Assembly (NCBI GenBank): GCA_002261195.1
Contig: MVBO01000050.1
Coordinates: 29,245 to 93,244, forward strand
Length of the DNA: 64,000 nt
From: Bifiguratus adelaidae
Taxonomy: Eukaryota > Mucoromycota > Endogonomycetes > Endogonales
Reading direction: 5' to 3'
The notes under the pieces are model-generated. The model made no database searches. It had not been told where the DNA came from and saw nothing but the letters and a program-made list of their open reading frames with translations. The position numbers and the translations under genes were made by a program. This document shows, one piece after another, positions 54,050 to 64,000 of the stretch (the first letter of the stretch is position 1; every line of letters begins with the position of its first letter).

Positions 54050-56916
54050 ATGGTAAGTGGCGCATCATTAGAGGAGGCGTATATGGTTGTCTTGGACACC
54101 ATATATGCCACATTTTTGATGGATGCACGCGTTTTGGTCTTGGATGCGCTAGATGCTAACGCCTTATTTTTTGCCACTGTAGGTGAACTTCACTATTGGT
54201 AGGTGGCGAGCACCAACTTGCAAGAAGTTGATGATAGTCGAGGTGTATACAAGAGTATTGTACTAACCGCTGCTTTTTCCCGTCAACAGACCAAATCCGT
54301 GGCTTGATGGACAAGGTATGCATTCAACTTCGCGACACATTTCGGCTTGCTGACTCTAACCCGGTCAACTTAGGTTACGAATGTTCGTAACATGTCCGTC
54401 ATTGCTCACGTCGATCACGGTAAATCTACCTTGACCGACTCTCTTGTCTCCAAGGCTGGTATTATTTCTTCTGCCCGTGCCGGAGAAACTCGGTTCACAG
54501 ATACTCGTCAAGATGAACAAGATCGTTGTATCACTATCAAGTCCACTGCCATCTCTATGTTCTTTGAAATGCCCAAGGACGACTTGCCCGAGATTAAGCA
54601 AAAGACCGACGGTATGTGGTGGCGGTGAGGTTAGCCGCTCAAATCAACTAAATTCTTTGGTTCTATTCAGGTAACGAATTCTTGATCAACTTGATTGATT
54701 CCCCCGGGCACGTCGATTTCTCTTCCGAAGTTACTGCTGCCCTCCGTGTCACCGATGGTGCCCTCGTCGTCGTTGACTCTGTTGACGGTGTCTGTGTCCA
54801 AACCGAGACTGTCTTGCGTCAAGCTTTGACTGAGAAGATTAAGCCTGTTCTCATCATCAACAAGGTTGACCGTGCTCTTCTCGAATTGCAAGTCAGCAAG
54901 GAGGATCTCTACACCTCCTTCCAACGTACGATCGAATCCGTGAACGTCATCATCTCTACCTACTTGGACAAGTCCATGGGTGATTTGCAAGTTTACCCTG
55001 AGAAGGGTACCGTTGCTTTCGGCTCCGGTCTTCACGGTTGGGCTTTCACTCTCCGTCAATTTGCTGAACGCTACTCCAAGAAGTTCGGTGTTGACAAGGA
55101 AAAGATGATGGGCAAACTCTGGGGTGAGAACTACTTCAACCCCGCCACCAAGAAGTGGACCACTAAGTCCTCTGATGCCAATGGCAGGCAATTGGAACGT
55201 GCCTTCAACATGTTCGTTTTGGATCCTATCTTCAAGCTCTTCGATTCCATCATGAACTTCAAGAAGGAGCAAACTGCTACCATGTTGGAGAAACTCGACA
55301 TCAAGTTGACCTCCGATGAAAAGGACCTTGAGGGCAAGCCCCTTCTCAAGGTCGTCATGCGCAAATTCTTGCCTGCTGGTGATGCTCTCTTGGAAATGAT
55401 CTGTATCCACTTGCCTTCTCCTGTCACTGCTCAAGAATACCGTGTTGAGCAACTTTACGAAGGTCCTATGGATGACGAGTGTGCCATGGGTATTAGAAGG
55501 TGTGACCCCAACGCTCCTCTCATGTTGTACGTCTCCAAGATGGTGCCCACTTCCGATAAGGGACGTTTCTACGCTTTCGGTCGTGTTTTCTCCGGTACCG
55601 TCCGCTCTGGTCTCAAGGTCCGTATCCAAGGTCCCAACTACGTTCCCGGAAAGAAGGAAGATCTTTTCATCAAGTCCATTCAACGTACTATTCTCATGAT
55701 GGGTCGTTATGTCGAATCCATTGAGGACTGTCCTGCTGGTAACATCGTCGGTCTTGTCGGCGTCGATCAATTCTTGGTCAAGTCCGGTACCATCACCACC
55801 TCCGATACTGCCCACAACTTGAAGGTCATGAAGTTCTCTGTCTCTCCTGTCGTGGAGGTTGCTGTTGAAGTCAAGAACGCTAATGACTTGCCCAAGCTTG
55901 TCGAAGGTCTCAAGCGTCTTTCCAAGTCCGACCCCTGTGTCCAATGTTACACTTCGCCATCTGGTGAACACATTGTCGCTGGTGCTGGTGAACTTCACTT
56001 GGAAATTTGCTTGAAGGATCTTGAGGAAGATCACGCTCAAGTTCCCATCAAGATTGGTGAGCCAGTCGTCCAATACCGTGAGACCGTCACTGCTGAATCT
56101 AGCATTGACTGTTTGTCCAAGTCTCCCAACAAGCACAACCGTATCTTCATGAGAGCTATGCCTCTGGATGAAGAGCTCGCCAACGAAATTGAAGAGGGCA
56201 AGGTTGGCCCACGTGACGATTTCAAGACCCGTGCTCGTGAGTTGGCTGACAAGTACAATTGGGATGTCATGGAGGCTCGTAAGATTTGGTGTTTCGGTCC
56301 CGACACCAGCGGTGCCAACTTGTTGGTCGATACTACCAAAGCCGTTCAATACCTCAACGAAATCAAGGATTCTTGCGTTGCTGCCTTCCAATGGGCTACC
56401 AAGGAAGGTTGTCTCGCTGAAGAGAACATGCGTGGCATTCGTTTCAACATTCTTGATGTAACGTTGCACGCTGATGCCATCCATCGTGGTGGTGGTCAAA
56501 TTATCCCCACCGCTCGTCGTGTCTGCTATGCTTCCGTTTTGACTGCCGAGCCAGCCATTCAAGAGCCTGTTTACTTGGTCGAAATCCAAGTGCCAGACTC
56601 CGCCATGGGTGGTATCTATGGTGTGCTAAACAGACGTCGTGGCCACGTCTTCGCTGAAGAACAACGCCCCGGTACTCCTATGATGAACATCAAAGCTTAC
56701 TTGCCCGTGAACGAGTCCTTCGGATTCACTGCCGCTCTCCGTCAAGATACTGGTGGTCAAGCCTTCCCTCAAGCTGTGTTCGATCACTGGCAACTCATGT
56801 CTGGCAGCCCATTGGAGCCAGGAAACAAGGTATACGACATTATTCGCGCTGTGCGAAAGAGAAAGGGTCTTGTTGAGGATATCCCCAAGCTTGATAACTA
56901 CTATGACAAGCTCTAA
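54050..56916 (+). CDS. EFT2: Translation elongation factor 2
   Basis: Five coding exons: 54050..54052 (ATG only), 54183..54198 (16 bases), 54290..54315 (26 bases), 54374..54611 and 54671..56916. They encode [21 protein letters not shown], the usual EF2 N-terminus. Domain I has [14 protein letters not shown] (P loop), [12 protein letters not shown] and [12 protein letters not shown], and NKVDR completes the GTPase motifs. The domain IV tip is [15 protein letters not shown], with the His that becomes diphthamide. The end is DNYYDKL. EF2 moves tRNAs and mRNA through the ribosome. Codons are almost entirely the preferred set, so expression should be very high. The 130-base first intron contains a 12-bp stem hairpin. 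Confidence 0.97.
54076..54109 (+). other. Hairpin in EF2 intron 1
   Basis: GGCGTATATGGT at 54076..54087 pairs with ACCATATATGCC at 54098..54109 (11 Watson-Crick pairs and one G-U), with a 10-base loop. It lies 23 bases after the donor of intron 1. I see no C/D or H/ACA box pair, so a snoRNA is not supported; it may bring the splice sites together or regulate splicing. Confidence 0.45.
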
Positions 56917-57188
56917 ACAGATTCTTCTCTCTGCGAATATACATAGTCTGAGCGACTCAGTGAATAAAATCTCATAGTTCTGCATTGTTTTACACTATCC
57001 TCATCTCTCTTGTTACTTTGCCATCATTCCAATATCATTTCAAGCGTCTCAAGCGTGTCTTGCCTTTTCATCGCAATTTTTTTTACAAATTTTCGTTCAC
57101 GCGCAGATCTTCGGTCTATCTTCGTTCGACTCTGTTGTATTGACATCAAGTGGTTGGGGCGGAGTCTGTGAGACTTTTACAAGTTGAC

Positions 57189-60115
57189 ATGCAATTGTCG
57201 CCTGTAGATCAGCCAAGGCCAACGCTAGCGGAAGAAGTAACGCAAGCAGCCTCCGCTAACGACGAAACTGTGTGGAATGCGAATGCATTCTTCGCTGGAG
57301 ATGACGAGTCTCATAATCAGGCCACAAACGGAACGGCGCCGGTCGACATGGTAACAAACGAACTAGGTGGAGCATCAACAGCTTCTGCGAGTGAGCAGCG
57401 GACTTCTGCAGAGTCCACTGCAAATGGACCCAAACTCGATGCGTCCGGTGAGAATCTCAAGTCGACCTCGGAGGCTCTTGTGCGCAAATTACTGCAACTA
57501 GACTCGCCGAAACTGGATCCAAAGATCGTCGATGTACTTGTATTGGAAGGTTAGTTTTCTTTCATGGCTTCTCGGCACAACAGTATTTAACGCGTGGTAA
57601 AGGCATCATGGAAATTGTTATGTCGCATGTCACAAGGGTTAAGCGAACAGATAGCGACAATAATGGACTTTCCCCACATACAACATTTATGAAAATGACG
57701 CAGGAGGAGAGGATAACCGCCACGCTTCGAGAACGTGACTATTCAGATGCGCTAGCGACAAAACGCTCATATCACGCGATGGAAATTCTCGTGACCGACA
57801 ACGTTCCTAATCTCAAGATCTTATCCGAAAAGTACACAGTTATTGGTAAGTCACACTTTGCATTTGACATGATCATTTCCTTTAACACGCTCCAAAAAAT
57901 GCAGTTTCCTGCCTATTCGATTGCTTCCTACCTACCTCCAATGCCAACTTCAACCATTTCTCCAAGATATTTGAAGCCCTCCTCCGATGGGATGCCATGA
58001 TGATGCTGGATGTCACTATTCTGGACCCTTCGACTTTCGCTAAACTGAGCAAAGCTGACGACAGTTTCGATAGTCAAGATGCACCATTATTGTTCTCTTA
58101 CCTGATGCCATATATGTACGAGACATCTATTCAGAGCGCGATCGTGGGTCTCCTATTTGTATCCTCTTGGAGAGGTGAAGTGAAGCTACGACGACGCGCT
58201 GTCTTTGAGCAATTGAACGATCTGAACTTTTGGGAGCGCTTGCTGGAATATTTATCACTGAATGGTAATTGTCTACCCCACTTTTGCACCTGTGATATGG
58301 CTAATTTGGTATTTTGTTTAGATCATCCAGAGTATATCGCAGCCACCGCAGACCTAGTGCTTCGTCTTATTGAAGAAGGAAGTAAAACCGAAGACAGCGA
58401 TCATCTATTCTCGGCTTTTGAAGGTGATCATGCTCGAAATATTATTTCTACGCTAGTCCAGGTATAACAGATGGGCAAGTTACCTTGCTTGGCTAACATC
58501 AATGTTTCAGTACCTCAAGGATGGGACGAGGCAACAAACGAATGCTGCCATTACCATACTTCATGGGCTTTTAGTGAAGACGTAAGGCTAGGTTGTAGAA
58601 AGGTCCGGCCACCACTAACGCTCGTTGACAGTGCCAATCCCCCCTTTCGGTCCTTGATGGCGGCTAATTCGTATCCTGATGCGTCGGCCTCGTCAAGTCG
58701 ATTGTTCAGGATATCGATGGCAGTAGAGCAGCTTCTGATTCCCTACTTGGAGTTATTCACAAAATTCCTCGTGGACGACAAAAATAATAGTGAACTCAAC
58801 AGGTGCGTAACACCCATACGGTCACTTTTCTATGGATTGACGCGATTCCCAGAGAACTGAAGTTCTCTTCGTACACCGTGCGGACGACCTTCTCAAGCAT
58901 ACATCTATTGCTGTTAGACTGCGTTTACGCCATCCTCAAAGCCGGAGAGGGACGAGGAGACGTCCTAGACATGGTAACGCCGCCTTTCTGGAGCATGATT
59001 GTCAATCTTTTCTTTGAGCTAAAGTAGGTACTCAGGCAATTACGGTTACAGTATACTTACAATACATACAGGTTCAACAATGCATATCATGCCATTTTCT
59101 ACAAAATACTATGCGTCGTCTTGAGCAGTGATCACACTCCAGCATTGAAGGCTCTAATATCGAAGCCAAAGCTGCTTAACAAGATGATGGACGTACTGGA
59201 GGATGATAAACCAACAGGTCTGTGTCTGGGATTCTGCGGTCAAATATATATTCATGGAACGATAAGGCAATCGAGGTTTCATCATACTTGCACTCAATCA
59301 CATCCGCCTGGCAGGCCAGATGAAAGCGCCTGGTGAATATATACCGATTCTTCTCATCTCACACGAGCGTTGGCAACAGTTTGTGCCAACGCTCAAGAAG
59401 CTCACCCTACGTCAGACTGTGGCTGTCGATCAATGGACCATCAAGGGGTGCAAGAGGCCCACTCCTCATTATGGACCGTCTCCGCCAAACAGAAACCTTG
59501 AGGAAGGCTCCCCGTCAAGGGCAGATCCTCTTACGAGTCTTCGTTTGTTGGATGACATGCTGATGGATGAAAAGCCGGAGTTTACACCCGAGCAAGAAAT
59601 CGGAACAGATCTTGGTTCGAAATGTAGGTGACGGTGATCTTGGCCCGACGTTAGACTGATCGCATTTGCTTCGACTAAATTAGATGCATACTGTCTTGGA
59701 TTCGACGACGTATCAACCCAGCAATACAAATCATCTACGCACACTCAAGACGCTTCACCACCACCATCGCCGCGAAAAATCTCTACCTCCCGTGCTCGTC
59801 CCAACAGTATGCTCCTGTATGACTTTGCTCAATTGCCAGAAGATTTCTCGGTGGACGATCTTAACTCACCCAAGGATGAAAGCCCTCCCTTTGCCATTAA
59901 TGATGAATCGGAACCTATGGAAGGTGCAGCTACTGTCAAAAAGTCCAAGAGCCGGCGAAAGAAGAAGAAGAAGAGAAAGAGGTAAGTGCACTATTACTCG
60001 CTAATGTCGATTCTGATCCATGCTATCTAGCTCCAGCATTTCAAGTATGGAGGAGGTTGTCGGTCAAAGCGAGGGCTCTCCAATGGCAGTCGATAATTCG
60101 GAAGAGGAGGTTTAA
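57189..60115 (+). CDS. SAPS-domain protein (PP2A/PP6-like phosphatase regulator), divergent
   Basis: At least nine exons. The N-terminal 100 residues are low-complexity and acidic. The conserved part begins RKLLQLDSPKLDPKIVDVL and EGIMEIVMSHVTRVKR, then SYHAMEILVTDNVPNLKIL, VSCLFDCFLPTSNANFNHF and SKIFEALLRWDAMMMLDVT, followed by HPEYIAATADLVLRLIEE and FNNAYHAIFYKILCVVLSS. This order and spacing match SAPS subunits (Sap155/190, PP6R) that guide Sit4/PP6 phosphatases, though the match is weak in the first third. The C-terminus is disordered and carries a basic run (KKSKSRRKKKKKRK) followed by an acidic end. The start is the first ATG of the frame; an upstream exon cannot be ruled out. Confidence 0.65.
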
Positions 60116-60350
60116 CGTATCTATCTTACGTTTACTAGGTTTCCTCTCGACCGAGGTATTCATGAACAGGACCAAAAAGGTTTCAATTGCTACTATCACC
60201 ACAGCAACATTACCATGTATGATAATGTCACAATAGCGTGTTTCATGTGTTTTCGTGAAATTTTGGGTAAAAAGAAACGTTTATGACCGCTGAATAGCTT
60301 CGACCGTCAACGTGCAGCAATGGGCCACCAGATAAAACTAAAAAGAAAGC

Positions 60351-60423
60351 CGATCCCGATGGGACTCGAACCCACAACCTCCAGATCCGAAGTCTGACGC
60401 AATAGCCATTTTGCTACGGGACC
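60351..60423 (-). tRNA. tRNA-Arg (anticodon UCG)
   Basis: Read on the minus strand, the 73-base sequence folds into a cloverleaf. The acceptor stem is GGTCCCG with CGGGATC and a G discriminator base; the D arm is GCAA/TTGC; the anticodon stem is TCAGA/TCTGG with loop CTTCGGA, giving anticodon TCG. The T arm is GTGGG-TTCGAGT-CCCAT. It decodes CGA (and perhaps CGG by wobble). It has no intron. A run of five T's shortly after the 3' end is a fitting Pol III terminator. Confidence 0.92.
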
Positions 60424-61991
60424 ACTCATATTATCTTACTTTTAAGAAATATTACATATCTTTTTGTCGCTTTGCCCGCCGAAGGTTTTCGGAAACATAT
60501 GGCCGATTCTACGACTTAATACTCCCTTAAAGTAGACTCGAAAATAACTGGTACGGGTGAATAGATACTGTACATCCACTCAAATTGGTATTCGGCAAAA
60601 AAGGTAATGTTGCACGTGAACAAGAAAATGATGGGCAAAAACAATCCTCTTGCTACAGTGAGTAATTCAATCTCGCCGAGAACTTGCATGGCACTCAAGT
60701 AGCGTTGCTAACTCTATGGCAAATTTTTCGTGCGATTCTATCTGTACTTTTAAGCTGCCGGGACAGCAGACCGCAAGACACGCGAGTTCAGCATGTGTCC
60801 ACCTACGCTGACCGTTTCCAGAGAGATGCATGCCTCCAGCGGCCCCAAGCGGTTACCCAAATCAGCTGTCCATTCACATTTGAAGTCGACACTCAAACAA
60901 AGGCAACTGAGGAACCTCCGACGCAGACCCTGCTCGTGCTGTCTGATGATGGAGTATCGAAACCATGTCATTCGCCATACTTGCCTGACTTGACGCTTCC
61001 TCATTACTGATACTGCCGAACATTCAGTCCGTCCCAAAAACCATCTGAACAGCTAGATACAAGCAATGTAAGTCTGGAAGCCCTTCAATGTAAGAATTGA
61101 TTTTGTGCTTATGAAAGTCTTCAAACGCACGTTAAATTACCTATATCGCTTTCAGTGCTGGCGAGCTCGTACCTTCGATTCTCACCTTCACTACAGATAA
61201 TGCATCCAATATGATGCCAACAGTATCGGTAGTACTATCGATAACTGGTTCCCGGACTCAAATGCAACGAAATGATCATGCGTATGTTGGAGCTGTTGGG
61301 CCAAAGTTCGACAACGAGATCGACCATCATATATACATTTTCCAGAATGCTTGAGTCGAGTACGCCGCATCTGCTTATAGCTGATTGTTGAATCGCCTAC
61401 ATATTCGCAATCTCAAACGTCGTCCTCCCCTATTCTTAGGATAGAAACAATATCAGCAACTTTTCAGTGAGGAGACTCGCAGCAGACGTTAACTGGAATC
61501 CAGAGTCTGCAATTGCCATGATTCCGACCGTCCGATTATACTTCTGCAATGAAAAAGGTACAAAACAACATGGTGGTCAGTCTCAGCACGGTAAGTTAAA
61601 AGTTCAGCATATCTTTGCCATCAAGTGTTAACGAAGCATGACGGATGCCGACACTGGAGAGCCCTCGATCCGTTTTAAGGAGAAAAGACATTACGCATGT
61701 TTGCACCAGCACGGAGTGTGATGTTAACAAGGAAAGTGGCATTGTGTCGAGTGGTAGCGGAGATGACCGTAAGTTTGGATCCACTCATATATCAACACAT
61801 TGACGCAGGACCACAAGCTATTTCTGAATAAACTCACACTTGACATCCTAGATCAGACATGGATAACCCTCTATCCCATGTCAATATGCAGCTTGTGTCT
61901 CACTCTTCTTAATGCAAATCATAACCCTCTCATTGAATACTGAAGGTCGATAAAGAAAGGACCATTTAACAAATTTGCCAATTCAGGATAC
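60424..61991. other. 1.5-kb stretch without a supported gene
   Basis: Several short open frames lie on both strands but none continues across plausible splice sites. One plus-strand block near 61170..61350 reads GELVPSILTFTTDNASNMM after an AG acceptor-like site. TTDNASN faintly recalls the catalytic region of hAT-type transposases, but no C-terminal dimerisation block follows, so no element is called. The region may be old decayed sequence. Confidence 0.45.
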
Positions 61992-64000
61992 ATGTCGGTG
62001 AGAGGTCTTGGGCCATGGGCTGCTTATTGCCGACAATGCAGAGGACAGAGAACCATATCTATTCTGGTACAAGCTTCTCAGCTGTTGAGAAGGTACGTCA
62101 AGGAGGTCCATGTCGCGAATGACTCCGAAACTCGAGAGGTGATCTCGGCAAGACTGATTCTAAAGTTGCCTTCTATAAAGAGGAAGACCGGTACCGCCCA
62201 AGGCCATAAGGGAACCCTCAGAGACCATTATCCATGGAAAAATCCGCCAGGATGACTATGCCTGGATGGAAAAGGCACATAACCGAGTATGTTGCTATAT
62301 CATGGCATATATTGATGAGATTTGCTCACCTAAGCGATCCGTAGGATCGATTGAGCGGCTACATGCAAGCGGAGAACAGGTGAGTATGCTACAGTGAGCT
62401 ACTTTTGATTAACAACTTCCAGCTATTGCAATAACGTCTTGCGAAATACGCGTTTTCTCCAGCGTGTGTTGGTAAGAGAAATGAAGAGCAAGCTACGGAC
62501 GCCAAGAATGATGCCGCCCATTACCACGGTTGCGCATGGATTTGAATACTACACCCGGACATCAAAGTATGGCTTGGTCTACTGTCGGAAACCCAAAGGC
62601 ACGTCGTTCAGCAGACAAGAGGTACATTGACAAGAAAAGTCAAAGAAACATAGCTCATGCTACTTAGGAAGTCATTCTCGATCCCTATGATCTGCGCACG
62701 GCTGATGCTAGGGTTCAAAAAGTTTTGCTCTCTCCATCGCATGATACGATTGCGTTCATGTTGGCTCGGGACGGAGATGAGACTGGGCAGCTTCGATTTC
62801 GCCGTCTTTCAACGATAATACCGAGGGACGAGGTAAGTCGAAGCGAATGCAGCTATGATTTGCGGCTAATTAACGACCGCATGGTGGTTGCCAGCCATTA
62901 GAGACTATTGCCAATGTTTTTAACTATGTCTGGGGAAGTGATACAGTTGTATACTACACCGTTGCCAACGAGCAATTGCGCCCTTTCCAAGTAAGTCTTT
63001 ACAGTCAACAGGTCAGGGTGCGCGACGCTCATGCTTCAATTAGGTCTATCGGCATCGCCTCAACACATCCCAGGAAGATGATTTGCTTGTATATGAAGAC
63101 CGGGACGATTCAAACTTCGTCGACGTGGGAGTCACAAAAGACAAAGTGGGTTTCTTCACCACTGTTCCCTGCTTTTTGGTCGTTTGCGAGTGCTCATGGC
63201 CCCTGTTTTTAGAGATATGTCACCATCAATTCAAATTCGCTGTCATCGTCAGAGGTGCGAATCATAGATATGGCTTCCGATAAGGAATCCAAGCCGACAT
63301 TAATGCAAGAGAGAGTGGAAGGCGTAGAATACTACGTTGATCATCATAACGTGAGTTCACCATGCACAATCCACTCGATGACTTACGAGCATGTACAGGA
63401 TCAATTTTACGTTTTAAGCAACGCAATTAGCGACACGGGAGAATTCTCTCTATTTCGCACCTCAGAGAAAGCCCTGGGCCTTGCAGATTGGAAATTGCTC
63501 ATACAAATGGAAATGAACGAAAAGGTGGAAGATGTGGACTTCTTCAAGGTGCGAACGCTGTTTTCTTTTTCAAATGTTTGCTCAATCACTTTCACAGGAA
63601 CATGCCGTGGTTTACGGAAGACGCGACGGTTTGCCCATGATTCAGTGTCATGCCCTCAGCACCAACGACGTACACAATGTACCTCTTCCAACGCGATACT
63701 GCTCCCTCACTCCGGCTGTCAATATGGTAAGTGCTTTAACAGACTCGGCACGTACTCACAGACGACAAAAGGATTTTGACACGGACACGTTCCGATTCGT
63801 ACTGAACGCTCCCTTTGCGCATGAGGCAACCTATGATTATAGCATGACTAACAAGCGACTTAATCCCGTACGAGAATATGCAATTCACAGTAAGTGCAAG
63901 AACGCAATCGTATCAAGCCGAACATCTGCTCACTCCTGTATTTAGACTTCGATCCAAGACAATACAGTGCCGAACAAGACCACGTTACTGCGAACGACGG
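61992..64000 (+). CDS. Oligopeptidase-B-like serine peptidase (S9A), partial
   Basis: At least eight exons, running off the window end before the catalytic C-terminal domain, so Ser, Asp and His cannot be checked. The N-terminal block that opens at 61992 is in another frame from the first certain segment (PPKAIREPSETIIHGKIRQD, then DYAWMEKAHNR), so the start is unresolved. The beta-propeller half then follows: RLSGYMQAENSYCNNVL, THGFEYYTRTSKYGLVY-like, VLLSPSHDTIAFMLARDGDE, ETIANVFNYVWGSDTVVYY, VYRHRLNTSQEDDLLVYED and GEFSLFRTSEKALGLADW. The DDYAWM motif and AEN segment are hallmarks of oligopeptidase B / prolyl oligopeptidase relatives. Such enzymes cleave short peptides after basic residues or proline; which applies here cannot be seen. 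Introns near 62290 and 62380 restore the family sequence. Confidence 0.75.

Noticed and set aside
54053-54182. snoRNA host in EF2 intron 1
   Set aside because: TGATGG resembles a C box but no D box (CTGA) or H/ACA boxes are present, so only a hairpin is reported.
54667-56589. 640-codon open frame antisense to EF2
   Set aside because: It is a by-product of the extreme codon bias of EF2 on the plus strand, which removes stop codons in one antisense frame. The encoded sequence resembles no family.

Overview
This window is nuclear DNA from a fungus. Genes are dense and broken by many short introns, mostly 40-70 bases with GT..AG ends and CTAAC-like branch sites. All the proteins are eukaryotic, and fungal-type families dominate: Spc24, Rat1, Prp16, Gwt1, Fis1, a Crz1-type zinc-finger factor, a GPI-anchored secreted protein and a fungal-kinase (FunK1) relic. 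A PUF60-type splicing factor, which the ascomycete yeasts lack, together with the intron density suggests Basidiomycota or another non-yeast lineage. I cannot name a genus.

Layout. 0-3.6 kb: a secreted GPI-anchored protein, then a decayed stretch with an alpha/beta-hydrolase pseudogene and a FunK1 kinase relic. 3.8-9.8 kb: SPC24 and PUF60 (divergent), a CRZ1-like factor, then a 1.8-kb gene-free stretch. 9.9-26.1 kb: RAT1, PRP16, RCM1, a WD40 protein, an unrecognised coiled-coil protein and EAF3. 26.2-38.3 kb: RAD6, a two-HMG-box protein, an M16 metalloprotease, GWT1, an unrecognised protein and a nitrilase-family gene that carries two frameshifts. 38.8-47.1 kb is a run of five minus-strand genes: kynurenine monooxygenase, glutamate 5-kinase, LSM5, MSH1 and NDK1. 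47.2-60.1 kb: a BAR-PH-ArfGAP-ankyrin protein, FIS1, a large unrecognised gene, elongation factor 2 and a SAPS-type gene. 60.3-64 kb: tRNA-Arg(UCG), 1.5 kb without a supported gene, and an oligopeptidase-B-like gene cut by the window end.

The genes do not form one pathway; most are housekeeping. Several concern RNA: PUF60, PRP16, LSM5, RAT1 and RCM1. Others cover chromatin and DNA (EAF3, RAD6, HMG, MSH1), mitochondria (FIS1, MSH1, kynurenine monooxygenase) and GPI anchoring (GWT1, which could act on the GPI protein at the left end). Neighbours often diverge from 40-130-bp gaps or converge with 57-150-bp gaps.

No obviously new multi-gene system was found. The points most worth a second look are the frameshifted nitrilase gene with its catalytic residues kept, the two relics at 1.4-3.5 kb, a 48-base intron readable in frame inside an HMG box, the 16- and 26-base exons and intronic hairpin of EF2, the 39-bp FIS1/ArfGAP divergent promoter, a 544-base PUF60 intron, and three protein genes I cannot assign.
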